Notes: a model not told the origin generated them from the sequence alone. A stretch of DNA of 64,000 nucleotides from Aerococcus sp. HMSC062A02 (GCF_001809535.1 NZ_KV797925.1:1-64000), one strand, 5' to 3'. Positions 51,047-60,652 are shown, numbered from the stretch's first letter. Translations and numbers: made by a program.

Positions 51047-51066
51047 GTTAGTCATTCAGCGGTCGC

Positions 51067-51981
51067 CTATTCTGACTTAAAGATCAAGCGCATATAGCCA
51101 TAGAGAACATAGGCAACAATAGCTATAGCGACTACGGTCTCCAGCAATACAAGCAGACTCGTCAGCGCATTATTCCATCCCAAAACGGGCAGGGCTAATT
51201 TCAAAGAGAGAGCCGAAATGACGAGGGGGAAGGTTAAAGCTGCTGAGGTAGGAAAGAAACCTAGACGAATCAATCGAGGAAGTTGGACCAAGATGCTGAA
51301 GTAAAGCAGCTGAGAGAAGACTAGGAGAATAGTCAAGAGCAAGTGAGAAGGTTCTTGGAAACTATTCACATAACCAGCTACTAAGAGGGAGAAAGGCGCA
51401 CATAAGATCGCCGTTGTGAGCTGGGCAGGTTGAGGCAAGTCGCGTAAGCCATAAACCCGGTAGAGCATAAAAGGCATCACGGCAATCCCTCCAATTAAAC
51501 CAAACCAGAACAAAATCTGTCCCAAGAAAAAGTTATCGTAAACAGGGGCCGTCACACTAGCCACCACAAAACCAACAAAAACAACCCCCCAAGAAGGAAA
51601 GACGACATTCATTTTGCGTTGGGGAAGATAGCGTGCGAGATAACGAATCACTAAAACTAAATTAAAGATTAAACCTACATACCAAATCACTTCAGCTAGC
51701 GTGATTGGTAGCTTCAATAAAGGCGTTAAATAAGTTGATAATAACATGATCGACATGGGATAAGTCGGAAAGACAGAAGCTGGTAGGGGGGCACTCATCT
51801 CTTCTTTAAAGGCTGAATAATTCACAAATAAATTCAAGGTATAAGCCATAAAAAGAAGCAAAGCAAGGCCACCCAAAACCAGGCGAATCCCCGCCCCGTA
51901 AGACTGAAGTAAGTTACCCAAAGTCGCTAGCGCCAAAATTAAGCCAGACATAGCGAAAGGCTGTCTCTTCAAATAATTCAT
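51067..51981 (-). CDS. TDT-family transporter (TehA/SLAC1-like)
   Basis: A membrane protein of about 304 residues with ten hydrophobic segments, matching the TDT family that includes TehA (tellurite), Ssu1 (sulfite) and SLAC1 (anion channel). The N-terminal FAMSGLILALATLGNLLQ and the central FPTYPMSIMLLSTYL strand of the pore are characteristic. It would move small anions or weak acids. The start is at the ATG of MNYLKRQ, 7 nt after AGGAGG. It is convergent with the selenoprotein gene; a role for sulfite or selenite is only suggested by that position. Confidence 0.75.
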   Translation of the reverse strand: MNYLKRQPFAMSGLILALATLGNLLQSYGAGIRLVLGGLALLLFMAYTLNLFVNYSAFKEEMSAPLPASVFPTYPMSIMLLSTYLTPLLKLPITLAEVIWYVGLIFNLVLVIRYLARYLPQRKMNVVFPSWGVVFVGFVVASVTAPVYDNFFLGQILFWFGLIGGIAVMPFMLYRVYGLRDLPQPAQLTTAILCAPFSLLVAGYVNSFQEPSHLLLTILLVFSQLLYFSILVQLPRLIRLGFFPTSAALTFPLVISALSLKLALPVLGWNNALTSLLVLLETVVAIAIVAYVLYGYMRLIFKSE

Positions 51982-52079
51982 AAGATTTCCTCCTAAAAAA
52001 GATATACTAATCACTCGAATTATAGCAATAAATGAAGCCAATCACAAATCAGACTTTCCGTTCAAAACATATGGGAATA

Positions 52080-52230
52080 TTGAATCAGGGTGTGAGGGCG
52101 CGCGGGTAGGAGTGGATCTCTGGAGAAAAGCAACCGAGAAGACTAAAAGTCTTCGACAGTGCTTTGTGAAGAGGAGCCACTTCCGCGCGACCAAACCCAA
52201 CTATCAAGGTGTGAGGCTTGGATGATTGGA
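52080..52230. repeat. Dispersed intergenic repeat, copy 4
   Basis: On the minus strand this matches the right half of the 13.05-13.30 kb copy (GCTCCTCTTCACAAAG, CGAAGACTT, AGTCTTCTC, CTCCAGAG) and joins pieces also found at 34.5 kb (CCAAGCCTCACACC, CCAATCATCC). The hairpin GAAGACT/AGTCTTC is kept while the loop differs. An in-frame reading similar to copy 1 (VGFGxAE, APLHK) exists but is probably a by-product. Confidence 0.6.
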
Positions 52231-52253
52231 CCAAGACACCCAAGCAAGTCAAA

Positions 52254-52341
52254 TAAAAAAGCGCCAACACGACTGCCTTACTCCTAAAAGCTTAGCTGAA
52301 GGATCCAAGCTTTGGGAGCTACAATAGTGTCTGGCGCTTAT
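52254..52341 (-). terminator. Long terminator hairpin of the copper operon
   Basis: Minus strand: AAGCGCCAGACAC ... GTGTTGGCGCTT then a T run, with an inner AAAGCTT/AAGCTTT stem. The stop of the copZ-like gene is 14 nt away. Confidence 0.7.
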
Positions 52342-52354
52342 TCTTTTAATAGCA

Positions 52355-52552
52355 CTAGTCTTCCAACTGGTAATTAGTCCCAGCTAGAGCTTGTTTTAAG
52401 TCTTCGACTTCGTAGTCACCACTTACTGTGACTTGTTTTTGGTCGAGGTCGACTTCGGCACTTTCTACGCCGAAGACTTGACTTAAAGCTTCTTCAACAT
52501 TTTCTTTACATCCCTGGCACTTGAGGCCGGATACTTGATAAGTCTGAATCAT
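52355..52552 (-). CDS. copZ: Copper chaperone CopZ-like
   Basis: A 65-residue single heavy-metal-associated domain with the metal-binding motif [11 protein letters not shown] (residues about 9-19). It binds Cu(I) and hands it to CopA. It overlaps the copA stop by 4 nt and so is translated with it. Its length and fold pattern (beta-alpha-beta-beta-alpha-beta) are normal. The binding loop has GLKCQGC instead of the more usual GMxCxxC. Confidence 0.88.
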   Translation of the reverse strand: MIQTYQVSGLKCQGCKENVEEALSQVFGVESAEVDLDQKQVTVSGDYEVEDLKQALAGTNYQLED

Positions 52553-55017
52553 GCTTTCACCTCCTGATTCGATGGTTTAAATCTTTTCAAACGAAGGGCA
52601 TTCAGTAGAACAGAGATGGAACTGAAACTCATTGCTGCCCCTGCAATCATTGGATTGAGGAGTGGTCCCCCGAAGATGTGGAGGAGGCCCATAGCAACTG
52701 GAATCCCCAGCACATTATAAGCAAAGGCCCAGAAAAGATTTTCCTTGATATTCTTAATGGTAGCCCGGCTGAGTTCGATACTTGTCGGAACATCTAGCAA
52801 GCTAGAACGCATCAGCACAATATCCGCTGATTCAATAGCAACATCTGTACCAGAACCAATGGCGATACCAACATCAGCTTGCGCTAGAGCGGGGGCATCG
52901 TTAATACCATCCCCGACCATGGCAACTTTATGGTCCTGGCCTTGTAGCTTAGCTACTTCACGTGTCTTATCTTCCGGTAAGACCTCAGAAATGACTTGGT
53001 CGATACCGACCTGACGGCCAATCGCCTCTGCGGTTCGACGGTTGTCTCCGGTCAGCATGACTACCTTCAACCCCATCTCATGAAGAGCATCGATAGCTGC
53101 TTGACTATCTGACTTCACAGTATCTGCCACTGCAACTAAGCCTAATAATTCTTGGTCACGACCTAGTAGCATCGGTGTTTTCCCTTCGGCTGCTAAACGG
53201 TCCATTTGTGCTTGGGCTTCGCCAATAGCAATGCCTTGATCTGCCATTAATTTAGCATTACCAAGGAAAATATCATGCTCAGCCAAACGAACGTGGATAC
53301 CACGTCCACTTAGGGCTTCAAAGTTTTCGGTATCTTCTAAAACAAGATTAGCCTCTTGGGCGCCTTCAATAATCGCTTGACCGAGTGGGTGTTCTGACCC
53401 TTGCTCAGCAGACGCACTTAATCTGAGAACTTCCTCTTGGCTCAAATCGCTATATGTTTCTAAGTCGGTTAAAACCGGCTTACCTTCTGTGATTGTCCCT
53501 GTCTTATCAAAGACAATAGTTGTGACTTCTTGAGCGGTTTCGAGGGCATCCCCACTCTTAAAGAGAACACCATTCTCCGCTCCCTTACCAGTACCCACCA
53601 TAATAGCAGTTGGAGTCGCTAAGCCGAGGGCACAAGGACAAGCAATAATCAGTACGGAAACAAGAATAGTAATCGCGAAGTTCCAAGATTCGCCACCAAT
53701 TAACCACCAAGCCAGAGCAGAGAGGATGGCTAAGACAATAACGATTGGTACAAAAACACCCGATACCTTATCTGCCATACGTGCGATTGGTGCTTTAGAA
53801 CCTTGGGCTTCTTCCACTAAGCGAACAATTTGCGCTAGACTGGTGTCTTCGCCGACCTTGCTAGCTTTCATTTGGAAGCTCCCATTACTATTAATAGAGG
53901 CTCCAACGACTGAGTCGCCAACTTTTTTATCTACAGGCATACTTTCCCCTGTAATCATCGATTCATCAACGGCTGATTGCCCTTTAATGATTTCACCATC
54001 GACTGGAATTTTTTCACCAGGACGTACTTGTAAAATATCACCTGGTTGTAATTCATCTACGCCTACTTCAACGACTTGACCATCCTCACGAACCAGACGG
54101 GCCGTATCTGGTGCCAGGTCCATTAATTTCTGGATAGCTTCACAAGTTTTACCTTTAGACACATTCTCGAAATAACGACCAAGGGTGATTAAAGTAAGGA
54201 TAACCCCTGCTGATTCATAGTAGAGACGCATAGCGTAAGAAGCATCGCCTTGGCTAATCTTCCACGTCAAGAACAAGCTATAAAGGACTGCTGCACTTGT
54301 CCCTAAGGCAACCAAGGAGTCCATATTAGGATGGCCTTTAAAGAGTGCCTTAAAACCTGTCGTAAAGAATTCATGATTTAAGACAATTACTGGAAGAACC
54401 AAGACTAACTGTGTCAAGGCAAAGGCCAAAGGATGGGCCATGGGATCAAGGGCACTAGGTACTGGTAATCCAACCATGTCCCCCATCGCTAAGTAAAGTA
54501 GAGGGACCGCAAAGATGGCTGACCCAACAAAACGGCGCCATAGATGCTTAATCTGTGCATCTTTACGTTCTTTCTTATCTTCTCGCTTAACCGTTGACTT
54601 GGTCTGAGCCTGGTAGCCCGCAGCTTCGACGGCTTGAACAATGTCATGGGAGGTCAGATGATCACTATCATAAGCTACCTGCATCTCTTCTGTTGCTAAA
54701 TTAACATTTGCTGTTTCTACGCCGTCCAAATCAGATACAGCTTTTTCAATTGTTTGGGCACAAGAGGCGCAGGACATGCCCGTAATAGCAAAGGTCTCCT
54801 TCTCTTCTGCCAATTCTAATTGATAACCAGCATCGGCAACCTCCGCTGCAATATCTTTGGGACTTAAGCGTTTATCATCATAACTTACGGTTAATTTTTC
54901 TGTTGCTAGGTTGACATTAGCTTCATCAACGGCATCCATCCCGCTGACCGCGCGTTCAATCGTTTGGGCACAGGAAGCGCAGGACATGCCAATAATGGGA
55001 TAGCTTGCTTTTGTCAT
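52549..55017 (-). CDS. copA: Copper-exporting P-type ATPase CopA
   Basis: An 822-residue P1B ATPase with two N-terminal HMA domains (GMSCASC twice, residues 9-15 and about 80-86), eight membrane helices, the CPC site in [13 protein letters not shown], the phosphorylated Asp in [11 protein letters not shown], the HP motif in SEHPLGQAI and the hinge [18 protein letters not shown]. It exports Cu(I) at the expense of ATP. The two near-identical HMA domains look like an internal duplication. The operator-promoter directly upstream points to CopY control. Confidence 0.95.
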   Translation of the reverse strand: MTKASYPIIGMSCASCAQTIERAVSGMDAVDEANVNLATEKLTVSYDDKRLSPKDIAAEVADAGYQLELAEEKETFAITGMSCASCAQTIEKAVSDLDGVETANVNLATEEMQVAYDSDHLTSHDIVQAVEAAGYQAQTKSTVKREDKKERKDAQIKHLWRRFVGSAIFAVPLLYLAMGDMVGLPVPSALDPMAHPLAFALTQLVLVLPVIVLNHEFFTTGFKALFKGHPNMDSLVALGTSAAVLYSLFLTWKISQGDASYAMRLYYESAGVILTLITLGRYFENVSKGKTCEAIQKLMDLAPDTARLVREDGQVVEVGVDELQPGDILQVRPGEKIPVDGEIIKGQSAVDESMITGESMPVDKKVGDSVVGASINSNGSFQMKASKVGEDTSLAQIVRLVEEAQGSKAPIARMADKVSGVFVPIVIVLAILSALAWWLIGGESWNFAITILVSVLIIACPCALGLATPTAIMVGTGKGAENGVLFKSGDALETAQEVTTIVFDKTGTITEGKPVLTDLETYSDLSQEEVLRLSASAEQGSEHPLGQAIIEGAQEANLVLEDTENFEALSGRGIHVRLAEHDIFLGNAKLMADQGIAIGEAQAQMDRLAAEGKTPMLLGRDQELLGLVAVADTVKSDSQAAIDALHEMGLKVVMLTGDNRRTAEAIGRQVGIDQVISEVLPEDKTREVAKLQGQDHKVAMVGDGINDAPALAQADVGIAIGSGTDVAIESADIVLMRSSLLDVPTSIELSRATIKNIKENLFWAFAYNVLGIPVAMGLLHIFGGPLLNPMIAGAAMSFSSISVLLNALRLKRFKPSNQEVKA

Positions 55018-55045
55018 CTAATCCTGCTCCTTTCTTTTTATAGTC

Positions 55046-55098
55046 TACATTTGTAAACTTTACAACTAAAGTGTAAAGGGTTGGTCTACACTTGTCAA
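55046..55098 (-). promoter_or_regulatory. copA promoter with two cop boxes
   Basis: Minus-strand promoter TTGACA (55093-55098), 17-nt spacer, TACACT (55070-55075). TACATTTGTA (55046-55055) is a perfect CopY operator (TACAnnTGTA); TACACTTGTC (55087-55096) is a one-mismatch copy over the -35. No copY gene is in the window. Confidence 0.8.
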
Positions 55099-55128
55099 CC
55101 CTTTACGCTCGATTTCTTATGATTTAGC

Positions 55129-55902
55129 TTAGCGGATGAGCCAGCCCCCGTCAACGGGGATCACGGCGCCTTGGATATAATCAGCCCCATCACTGGCTAA
55201 GAACAGGGTCAAGGAGGCAATTTCTTCTGGATCGGCCCAACGCTTGACAGGCGTTTGGTCTGCTACCCACTGGGCCAGCTCAGCGTCATCTTGGAAGTCC
55301 TTGGCATTCATTGGTGTGGCCACCGCACCTGGTGCAATAGCATTGGCGCGAAGACCACCAGCCCCGTAATCATAGGCAAGTTGCTTGGTAAAACCAACAA
55401 TAGCGTGTTTGGCTACCGTATAAGCAATCCCTCCACCTCCCGCAGTCAGTCCTGCAATAGAAGCCATATTAATCACGCGTGAGCTAGGAGCTTCCAGAAG
55501 ATAGGGCAGAGCCGATTGAGTAACATAGAAGAGACTATCTACATTACTACGAAAAATGTTCTGCCAAAGTGATAGACTTGTCTCAGCAAGCGGAAGATAG
55601 TCGTCTAAGATACCCGCCGTATTGCAGAGGACATCCAGAGCCCCCCAGTCCGCCAAAAGTTCAGCGATAACTGTCTGGGCCGTAGCCTGGCTTAAGTCCA
55701 GCTGGCAGGTTCTCACTTGGTCTTGCCCTTCTGCCCAATCCATCGGTGCTCGGTCGACAGCTAGGACCTGGTGGCCAGATTCAAGAAAGGCCTGGGCTTG
55801 GGCCTGGCCAATTCCAGAAGCAGCCCCCGTTACCAGAACCTTAAGCGGCTGTCTGAGTGACTTTCTTTGGCTAAAGGCTTGAAAAGATTTCATCTTAGTC
55901 AA
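55129..55902 (-). CDS. Short-chain dehydrogenase/reductase
   Basis: A 257-residue classical SDR. The NAD(P)-binding motif is VTGAASGIGQAQAQA, the strand end NTAGIL gives the NNAG-like site, the catalytic Ser is in INMASIAG and YxxxK is in YTVAKHAI. The sequence is FabG-like, but the glycine pattern and the C-terminal SDGADYIQGAVIPVDGGW piece are common to many sugar and polyol dehydrogenases, so the substrate is open. It overlaps the DUF2829 gene by 8 nt. Confidence 0.85.
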   Translation of the reverse strand: MTKMKSFQAFSQRKSLRQPLKVLVTGAASGIGQAQAQAFLESGHQVLAVDRAPMDWAEGQDQVRTCQLDLSQATAQTVIAELLADWGALDVLCNTAGILDDYLPLAETSLSLWQNIFRSNVDSLFYVTQSALPYLLEAPSSRVINMASIAGLTAGGGGIAYTVAKHAIVGFTKQLAYDYGAGGLRANAIAPGAVATPMNAKDFQDDAELAQWVADQTPVKRWADPEEIASLTLFLASDGADYIQGAVIPVDGGWLIR

Positions 55903-56116
55903 CCAAACGCCAGTCTTCAGCTAAAAGATCGCAAACAGTCGGTTGAAAGACACTAAAACCTTCTCCCGCCACCGCAATCAAGAAATAAGGGGTCACTGGA
56001 CGGCCATCATATTCCTGACCGGCAACATAACACACATACTCTTCGGCCCCCGGCCAGCCCTCACGGATAATGCGGGCGCCGTCTTTTAATTGGGGTAAAA
56101 TTGCTTCAAAAGTCAT
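55895..56116 (-). CDS. DUF2829 (Tad2-like) protein
   Basis: A 73-residue protein of the DUF2829 family. The family marks are MTFEAILPQLKDGARI, the REGWPG turn and the C-terminal LLAEDWRLVD. Phage members named Tad2 bind the signalling nucleotide of Thoeris defence systems; chromosomal members are often uncharacterised. Here it lies between a lipoprotein gene and an SDR gene, with no phage genes around, so an anti-defence role is doubtful. Its own start is close after the lipoprotein stop. Confidence 0.75.
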   Translation of the reverse strand: MTFEAILPQLKDGARIIREGWPGAEEYVCYVAGQEYDGRPVTPYFLIAVAGEGFSVFQPTVCDLLAEDWRLVD

Positions 56117-56126
56117 TCAACATCTC

Positions 56127-56819
56127 CTAATTCAAATATTCTTGCATGGTATCGGCTTGGTCAGCAGTCGTGTTCCCAGCAAAGTTAGGGGCTGCTAAGG
56201 AAATACCACCTTGTTCATTATAATAGAGATACCATTCTTTAGGGAAGTCCGCTTGGTCATTATCCACTTCAACAACCGTATTTACCTTGATGTCGCGGAT
56301 TTGACCAGGCAATTGGGCAGAGAAGACTTGGATGGTCTTGGTTGGAACCTGCTTGATCTGCATGGCAAAATTTCCTTGGCCTGGAATATTCACATAGCCT
56401 TCATTATTATCCAAGTTAATATTCTGTGGCGCATTGGCTACGGTATGGGGAATCACAAAACTTATAGCGCCGACATTTTCAGCAGAGACGCCATAAGGAT
56501 AATCATCCCCCTGGGCAGAGCCTTGGACAGTTACATCTGTGCCGTCTGCAGATTCTTGGTCAGAAGACTCGCTGGACTGGTCGCTCGCCCCATCCTCAGC
56601 ATCTTTGGAGCTCGCTGATGAAGCATCATCTTTGCCGTCTTGGCTTTTGGCTGCATCGGCTTGGCTATCGGCTGCTGTCTCCCCTGCTTGACTAGTCGTA
56701 TCGGCCTGGCTAATGCTTCCCGCTTCATTATTCTGTGCACTGTCCTGGCTACAAGCGGCCAAGAGGAACACACTGGAAGCCAAGAGTAACTTGCTAGCAA
56801 ACTTTGTCATTTTCATCAT
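56127..56819 (-). CDS. Lipoprotein of unknown function with a Ser/Asp-rich linker
   Basis: A 230-residue lipoprotein with lipobox LAAC (Cys23). Residues about 30-110 are Ser, Ala, Asp, Gln-rich low-complexity. The C-terminal 120 residues form a folded domain (VGAISFVIPHTVAN, then IQVFSAQLPGQIRDIKV) that I do not recognise. It is the first gene of a three-gene unit with DUF2829 and SDR genes, and is preceded by a promoter with a cre-like element just downstream of the -10. Confidence 0.7.
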   Translation of the reverse strand: MMKMTKFASKLLLASSVFLLAACSQDSAQNNEAGSISQADTTSQAGETAADSQADAAKSQDGKDDASSASSKDAEDGASDQSSESSDQESADGTDVTVQGSAQGDDYPYGVSAENVGAISFVIPHTVANAPQNINLDNNEGYVNIPGQGNFAMQIKQVPTKTIQVFSAQLPGQIRDIKVNTVVEVDNDQADFPKEWYLYYNEQGGISLAAPNFAGNTTADQADTMQEYLN

Positions 56820-56842
56820 GATCTCTCCTATTCTAACAAATA

Positions 56843-56857
56843 CTATAGCGCTTACTT
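56843..56857. promoter_or_regulatory. cre-like site
   Basis: Minus strand AAGTAAGCGCTATAG matches the core of the CcpA consensus but is weak at the edges. It lies 9 nt after the -10 of the lipoprotein gene, a position that would repress. Confidence 0.35.
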
Positions 56858-56865
56858 ATACCTTC

Positions 56866-56893
56866 ATTATAGCAAGCCCCCGACAAAAGTTAA
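56866..56893 (-). promoter_or_regulatory. Promoter of the lipoprotein gene
   Basis: Minus strand TTAACT (56888-56893), 16-nt spacer, TATAAT (56866-56871) with extended TGC. Confidence 0.6.
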
Positions 56894-56921
56894 AATAAAG
56901 GCCCTTATCTCCCATCAAAAA

Positions 56922-57250
56922 ACAAAAAAAGTCGACTAGGCGCTCGACTTTTTCGCATAAGTCAGAACATAGCCTTCCTTACTAGCTGCCAGTCCTCCAT
57001 TAGACTGACGCTTAACTTTAAAAGAAAATCTAAAAGGAACTAAGGAAGCTGATGAATATCGTTTGTACTGAGAAAAGGTATCATTATCCTTGTATGCACT
57101 TGCCCCCTAAACCTCGTTCAAGTCTCCCCTAGTTTAGGCCTAAAGTTCTGAGAAAAAAAGTTCAAAACTTTCTCGGCTCCAGTAGTTTTTGCTGACAAGT
57201 TAGACAGTTTATCTTAAGATAGAACTGGAAAAGAAGACTAGATACTTAAT
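56922..57250 (-). other. Intergenic region ending in a terminator
   Basis: Between divergent genes, a perfect terminator hairpin (AAAAAGTCGA / TCGACTTTTT, 56926-56953) lies where no gene ends. Upstream on the minus strand is a CCTAAAC...GTTTAGG hairpin (about 57100-57145) and no ORF. A small RNA on the minus strand is possible; no promoter could be fixed, so this is uncertain. Confidence 0.35.
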
Positions 57251-57295
57251 AAAAATATCACTTTATCACACTCTCTTCAGAAAGGATAGGATTCG

Positions 57296-58159
57296 ATGAT
57301 AAAATTGATTGCTTCTGATATTGACGGCACCCTGCTCACAGACCAAGGCATTATGAGCCCCCAAACCCACCGGGCCATCCACCAAGCCATCGCAGAGGGG
57401 ATCGAATTCTTGCCGGTGACAGGGCGAGGCTATGCGGCGGCCCAGAATATTATCGGCATGCAGGGGCTCCAGCTCCCTATGATTAACCTCAACGGGGCCC
57501 TGGTCTCCTCCGCCCAAGGCCAAGCCTTAAGCCAATTGCCCCTGCCCCAAAACCAGGTCCTCGCCATGCGTGACTTCCTCGACCAGGCAGACGTTCGCTA
57601 TTCCCTGGTCAGCCAGGATTGCTATTACACCACCGATCCCGACCGCTATCAAGCAGGCATCATCCGCTTTCTCAAAGATCAAACTGCCAGCCACCAACAA
57701 GCAGGTATCCCAACACCTTCTATTGAACTTGACCAAGCCAAGGCCTTCATCCAAGACATAGGCAGACTTAAGGATCTGCCCCAGCAGGACTTCCTCAAGC
57801 TAATCTTCTTCACAGACCAGGAAGACCTCCGCCAAAGCTTCCGCGAGTATTTTGCTGGGAACGAACTTCTCACCCTGTCATCTTCAGGCCGCCACAATGT
57901 CGAAATCACCCAGGCCAAGGCGAGCAAGGGACAGGCTTTGACCAAGTACCTAGAGGAAGCCGGTTACCAAAAAGATGAGGTCCTGAGCATCGGTGACTCC
58001 TACAATGACTTGTCTATGTTCGCCGTCACGGGACATAGCTATGCCATGGGCAATGCTGAGCCCGCTGTCCAAGCCCAGGCCAATGCCCTAGCCCCTAGCA
58101 ACCAAGAGGACGGCGCAGCTTGGATGATCCAAGAAGTCTTAGCTGGTCGGATTGGCTAA
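57296..58159 (+). CDS. Cof-type HAD phosphatase
   Basis: A 287-residue HAD-IIB (Cof/YidA-like) phosphatase. Motif I is IASDIDGTLLTDQG with the nucleophile Asp, motif II is LNGALVSS, motif III/IV are KGQALTKYL and SIGDSYNDLSMF. Members dephosphorylate sugar phosphates or small cofactors. GAAAGGATAGG precedes the ATG. It converges on the M18 aminopeptidase gene with 2 nt between the stops. Its coding sequence is rich in GCC/CTC-type codons but otherwise like its neighbours. Confidence 0.85.
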   Translation: MIKLIASDIDGTLLTDQGIMSPQTHRAIHQAIAEGIEFLPVTGRGYAAAQNIIGMQGLQLPMINLNGALVSSAQGQALSQLPLPQNQVLAMRDFLDQADVRYSLVSQDCYYTTDPDRYQAGIIRFLKDQTASHQQAGIPTPSIELDQAKAFIQDIGRLKDLPQQDFLKLIFFTDQEDLRQSFREYFAGNELLTLSSSGRHNVEITQAKASKGQALTKYLEEAGYQKDEVLSIGDSYNDLSMFAVTGHSYAMGNAEPAVQAQANALAPSNQEDGAAWMIQEVLAGRIG

Positions 58160-58161
58160 GT

Positions 58162-59487
58162 CTACTTGCAGTCAAGTTTAAAGCCAGATTGACCATCTTG
58201 GCGGAGGCGGTAGTGGTAGAAGGCGGCGATGAGATCCCGCATGTAAGCTGGATCATCGGCTCCGGCGCTTTCATAGCTCGAATGCATGGCAAGCTGGGCC
58301 AGACCAATATCCACCGCATTCACCGAAACCTGCTGCATGGCCAGGTTACCTAAAGTAGATCCGCCAGCCTAGTCCGAACGGTTAGCAAAGAATTGAAGGG
58401 GGACCCCGGCCTCTTTAGCAATGACTTTGATAAGGGCCCGGCTGACCCCATCCGAGGTATATTTCTGACCAGCATGGGTCTTCACCACTACTCCAGCATT
58501 CAACTCCGGATAATTGCTTTCATCCATCACTTCAGGGTGGTTAGGATGGATGGCATGGGCATTGTCCGCGCTGATGAGGAAGCTCGAAGCCAAGCGCTGG
58601 TAGTAAGAAGCCTCATCGCCTCCTAGACTAAAGTGGATCCGGCGCAGGACATCTTTAAGGAAGGTCGACAAGGCCCCTTGCTTGGTCCCGCTCCCCACCT
58701 CTTCATTATCAAAGCAGGCGTAGACACTGGTTGTTTGGGGATGGTGAGCTTCCGCCTCGAGAAAACCAGCCAAAGTGGTAAAGGCAGAAGCCAAGTTATC
58801 CAATTGGGGAGCCGAGAAGAATTCCTTGTGGGCACCCCAAATCCGCCCAGGCATCCGGTGGTAGAGACTCAACTCCATATCCAGGATGGCATCAGCTGGC
58901 AGGTCCAATTCCTCAGCCACCAGAGCTTTGAGCTCCCCCTTCTGCGCCTTCTTACCAGCGAGGAGGGGGATCATATCCACTTGCGGATTCAAGGCCACCC
59001 CCTGGTTCATCTTCCGATTCATGTGGATAGCCAAGTTCGGAATAAGGACTAGGTCGCGGTCAAAGGCCAAGAGCCGGCTGCTGATCCCTCCCTCTTCCTC
59101 GACCAAGACACGGCCCGCCAAAGACAGGGGACGGTCAAGCCAGGACTGGGCGATCATCCCTCCATAAGGCTCCGTATTTAAGCGCAAATACTTATCATCC
59201 TTCAACTCTGCCCGCTCCTTCAAGCGGTAGTGGGGCGAATCCGAGTGCGAAGCCACCAGGTTAAAGGCATAGTCCTGGGTATCTTCAGCCACTTTAAAGG
59301 CAATCAGACTGGACTGGTTGCGGGTCGTAAAGTAAGTCTGACCAGGTGCCAAGTGCCAATCTTCTGCCTCCGTCAGCTCCTGGAAACCTTGGTCCAAAAG
59401 CCGGCGCCGGATCTCCGCCACCGCATGAAAAGCCGTCGGAGACTTCTCAATAAAATCAATCAACTCTTCCGTCAGATCTAGGGACAT
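58162..59487 (-). pseudogene. M18 aspartyl aminopeptidase with an in-frame amber codon
   Basis: The frame runs 372 codons from the ATG of MSLDL, then TAG (58369-58371), then 68 intact codons to a second stop. Before the stop are the usual metal-site pieces (ASHSDSPHYRL, ACFDNEEVGSGTKQG, GGDEASYYQRLAS); after it is the conserved GGSTLGN and the last metal ligand His in AMHSSYES. Together they make a complete M18 enzyme of about 440 residues. The TAG replaces one residue between NRSD and AGGST. The gene is either recently inactivated, read through, or carries a sequencing error. AAGGAGAG lies before the start. Confidence 0.8.
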
Positions 59488-59551
59488 AACCATCTCTCCT
59501 TCATTTCAAAACTTGATTATTACTAGCATGCCCCATCCGAGTCAACAAAAA

Positions 59552-59597
59552 CAATGAAAAAGGACGACCAATAAGCTGGAGCATCCTTTTTCATTTT
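59552..59597 (-). terminator. Terminator of the second sugar ABC operon
   Basis: Minus strand: TGAAAAAGGA, long loop, TCCTTTTTCA then ATTG and further T. It follows the ATPase stop directly. Confidence 0.6.
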
Positions 59598-60640
59598 TAG
59601 ATTTCAACAGCCAAAGCCGTCTCCTGGCTAAAGGCCCTCACCTTCTGCCAATCATCAACAGCAAGGTCATAAGTTTTCCCCTCTTCCACAGCTTCCTTAG
59701 CTGGAATTTCAATAATTAAATGCTGGTCGGGGAATTGCTGATGATCCAGGTAGACATAGAGGCTACCACCGAGGTTTTCAATCAGAGACACCCGGTAACG
59801 ACTGCCATCTTTTAAACTCAGGTTTTCAGGTCGAATACCAAAATCAATACCTGTCTGATTAACTAAAGGCGCAGGAATATCGACCAAGCTCTGGGCTAAT
59901 TCCTGGGCCGGGATAAAGTTCATCTTTGGGGTTCCCAAGAATTCTGCCACAAAGCGGTTGGCTGGGTCTTCATAAATTTCTGTCGGTGAAGCGATCTGTT
60001 GGACTTCACCTTGGTCCATGACCACAATCCGGTCCCCCATGGTCATCGCCTCCGTCTGGTCGTGGGTCACATAGACCATGGTAGTTTGTAGGCGACGATG
60101 GAGCTTGGAGATCTCATAGCGCATCTGGGACCTTAACTTAGCATCCAAGTTGGACAAGGGCTCATCCATCAAGAAGGCTTGGGGCTGTCTCACAATGGCT
60201 CGTCCTAAAGCGACACGCTGCTTTTGACCCCCGGACAATTCCTTAGGGCGGCGGTCAAGATAGGCTTCAATCCCCAGTAAGCGGGCGGCCTCTTGGATCT
60301 TTTGGTCAATCTCATCTTTAGGCAGCTTCTCCATCTTAAGGGGATAGGCCATATTCTTATAGACCGTCATGTGGGGGTAGAGGGCATAATCCTGGAAAAC
60401 CATGGCCAAGTTCCGATCCTTAGGCGCCTTATCGTTGACCTTTTCGCCGGCGATCAGGAGCTCTCCTGAAGTAATGGCTTCGAGCCCCGCAATCATCCGC
60501 AGGGTGGTCGACTTCCCGCAACCGGAAGGCCCCACCAGGACAATGAACTCCCCTTCTTCAATCTTGAGCTTTAAATTTTTAACGGAATAAGTCTTCCCAT
60601 CGTAGGATTTACTGATATTTCTTAATTCAATTTCACTCAT
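59597..60640 (-). CDS. Sugar ABC importer ATPase (MsmK/UgpC type)
   Basis: A 347-residue ATPase with Walker A GPSGCGKST, Q-loop VFQDYALYPH, signature LSGGQKQR, Walker B FLMDEP, H-loop VTHDQ and a C-terminal OB-fold domain with FGIRPENLSL. It is a paralogue of the 9.3 kb protein. Last gene of the operon; a shared ATPase for several importers is known in related bacteria, but each operon here has its own. Confidence 0.9.
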   Translation of the reverse strand: MSEIELRNISKSYDGKTYSVKNLKLKIEEGEFIVLVGPSGCGKSTTLRMIAGLEAITSGELLIAGEKVNDKAPKDRNLAMVFQDYALYPHMTVYKNMAYPLKMEKLPKDEIDQKIQEAARLLGIEAYLDRRPKELSGGQKQRVALGRAIVRQPQAFLMDEPLSNLDAKLRSQMRYEISKLHRRLQTTMVYVTHDQTEAMTMGDRIVVMDQGEVQQIASPTEIYEDPANRFVAEFLGTPKMNFIPAQELAQSLVDIPAPLVNQTGIDFGIRPENLSLKDGSRYRVSLIENLGGSLYVYLDHQQFPDQHLIIEIPAKEAVEEGKTYDLAVDDWQKVRAFSQETALAVEI

Positions 60641-60652
60641 CTTTGGTCTCCT

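Noticed and set aside
58369-58371. Pyrrolysine at the amber codon of the M18 gene
   Set aside because: No pyl genes were seen and the residue is not a known Pyl site. A nonsense mutation or error is far more likely.
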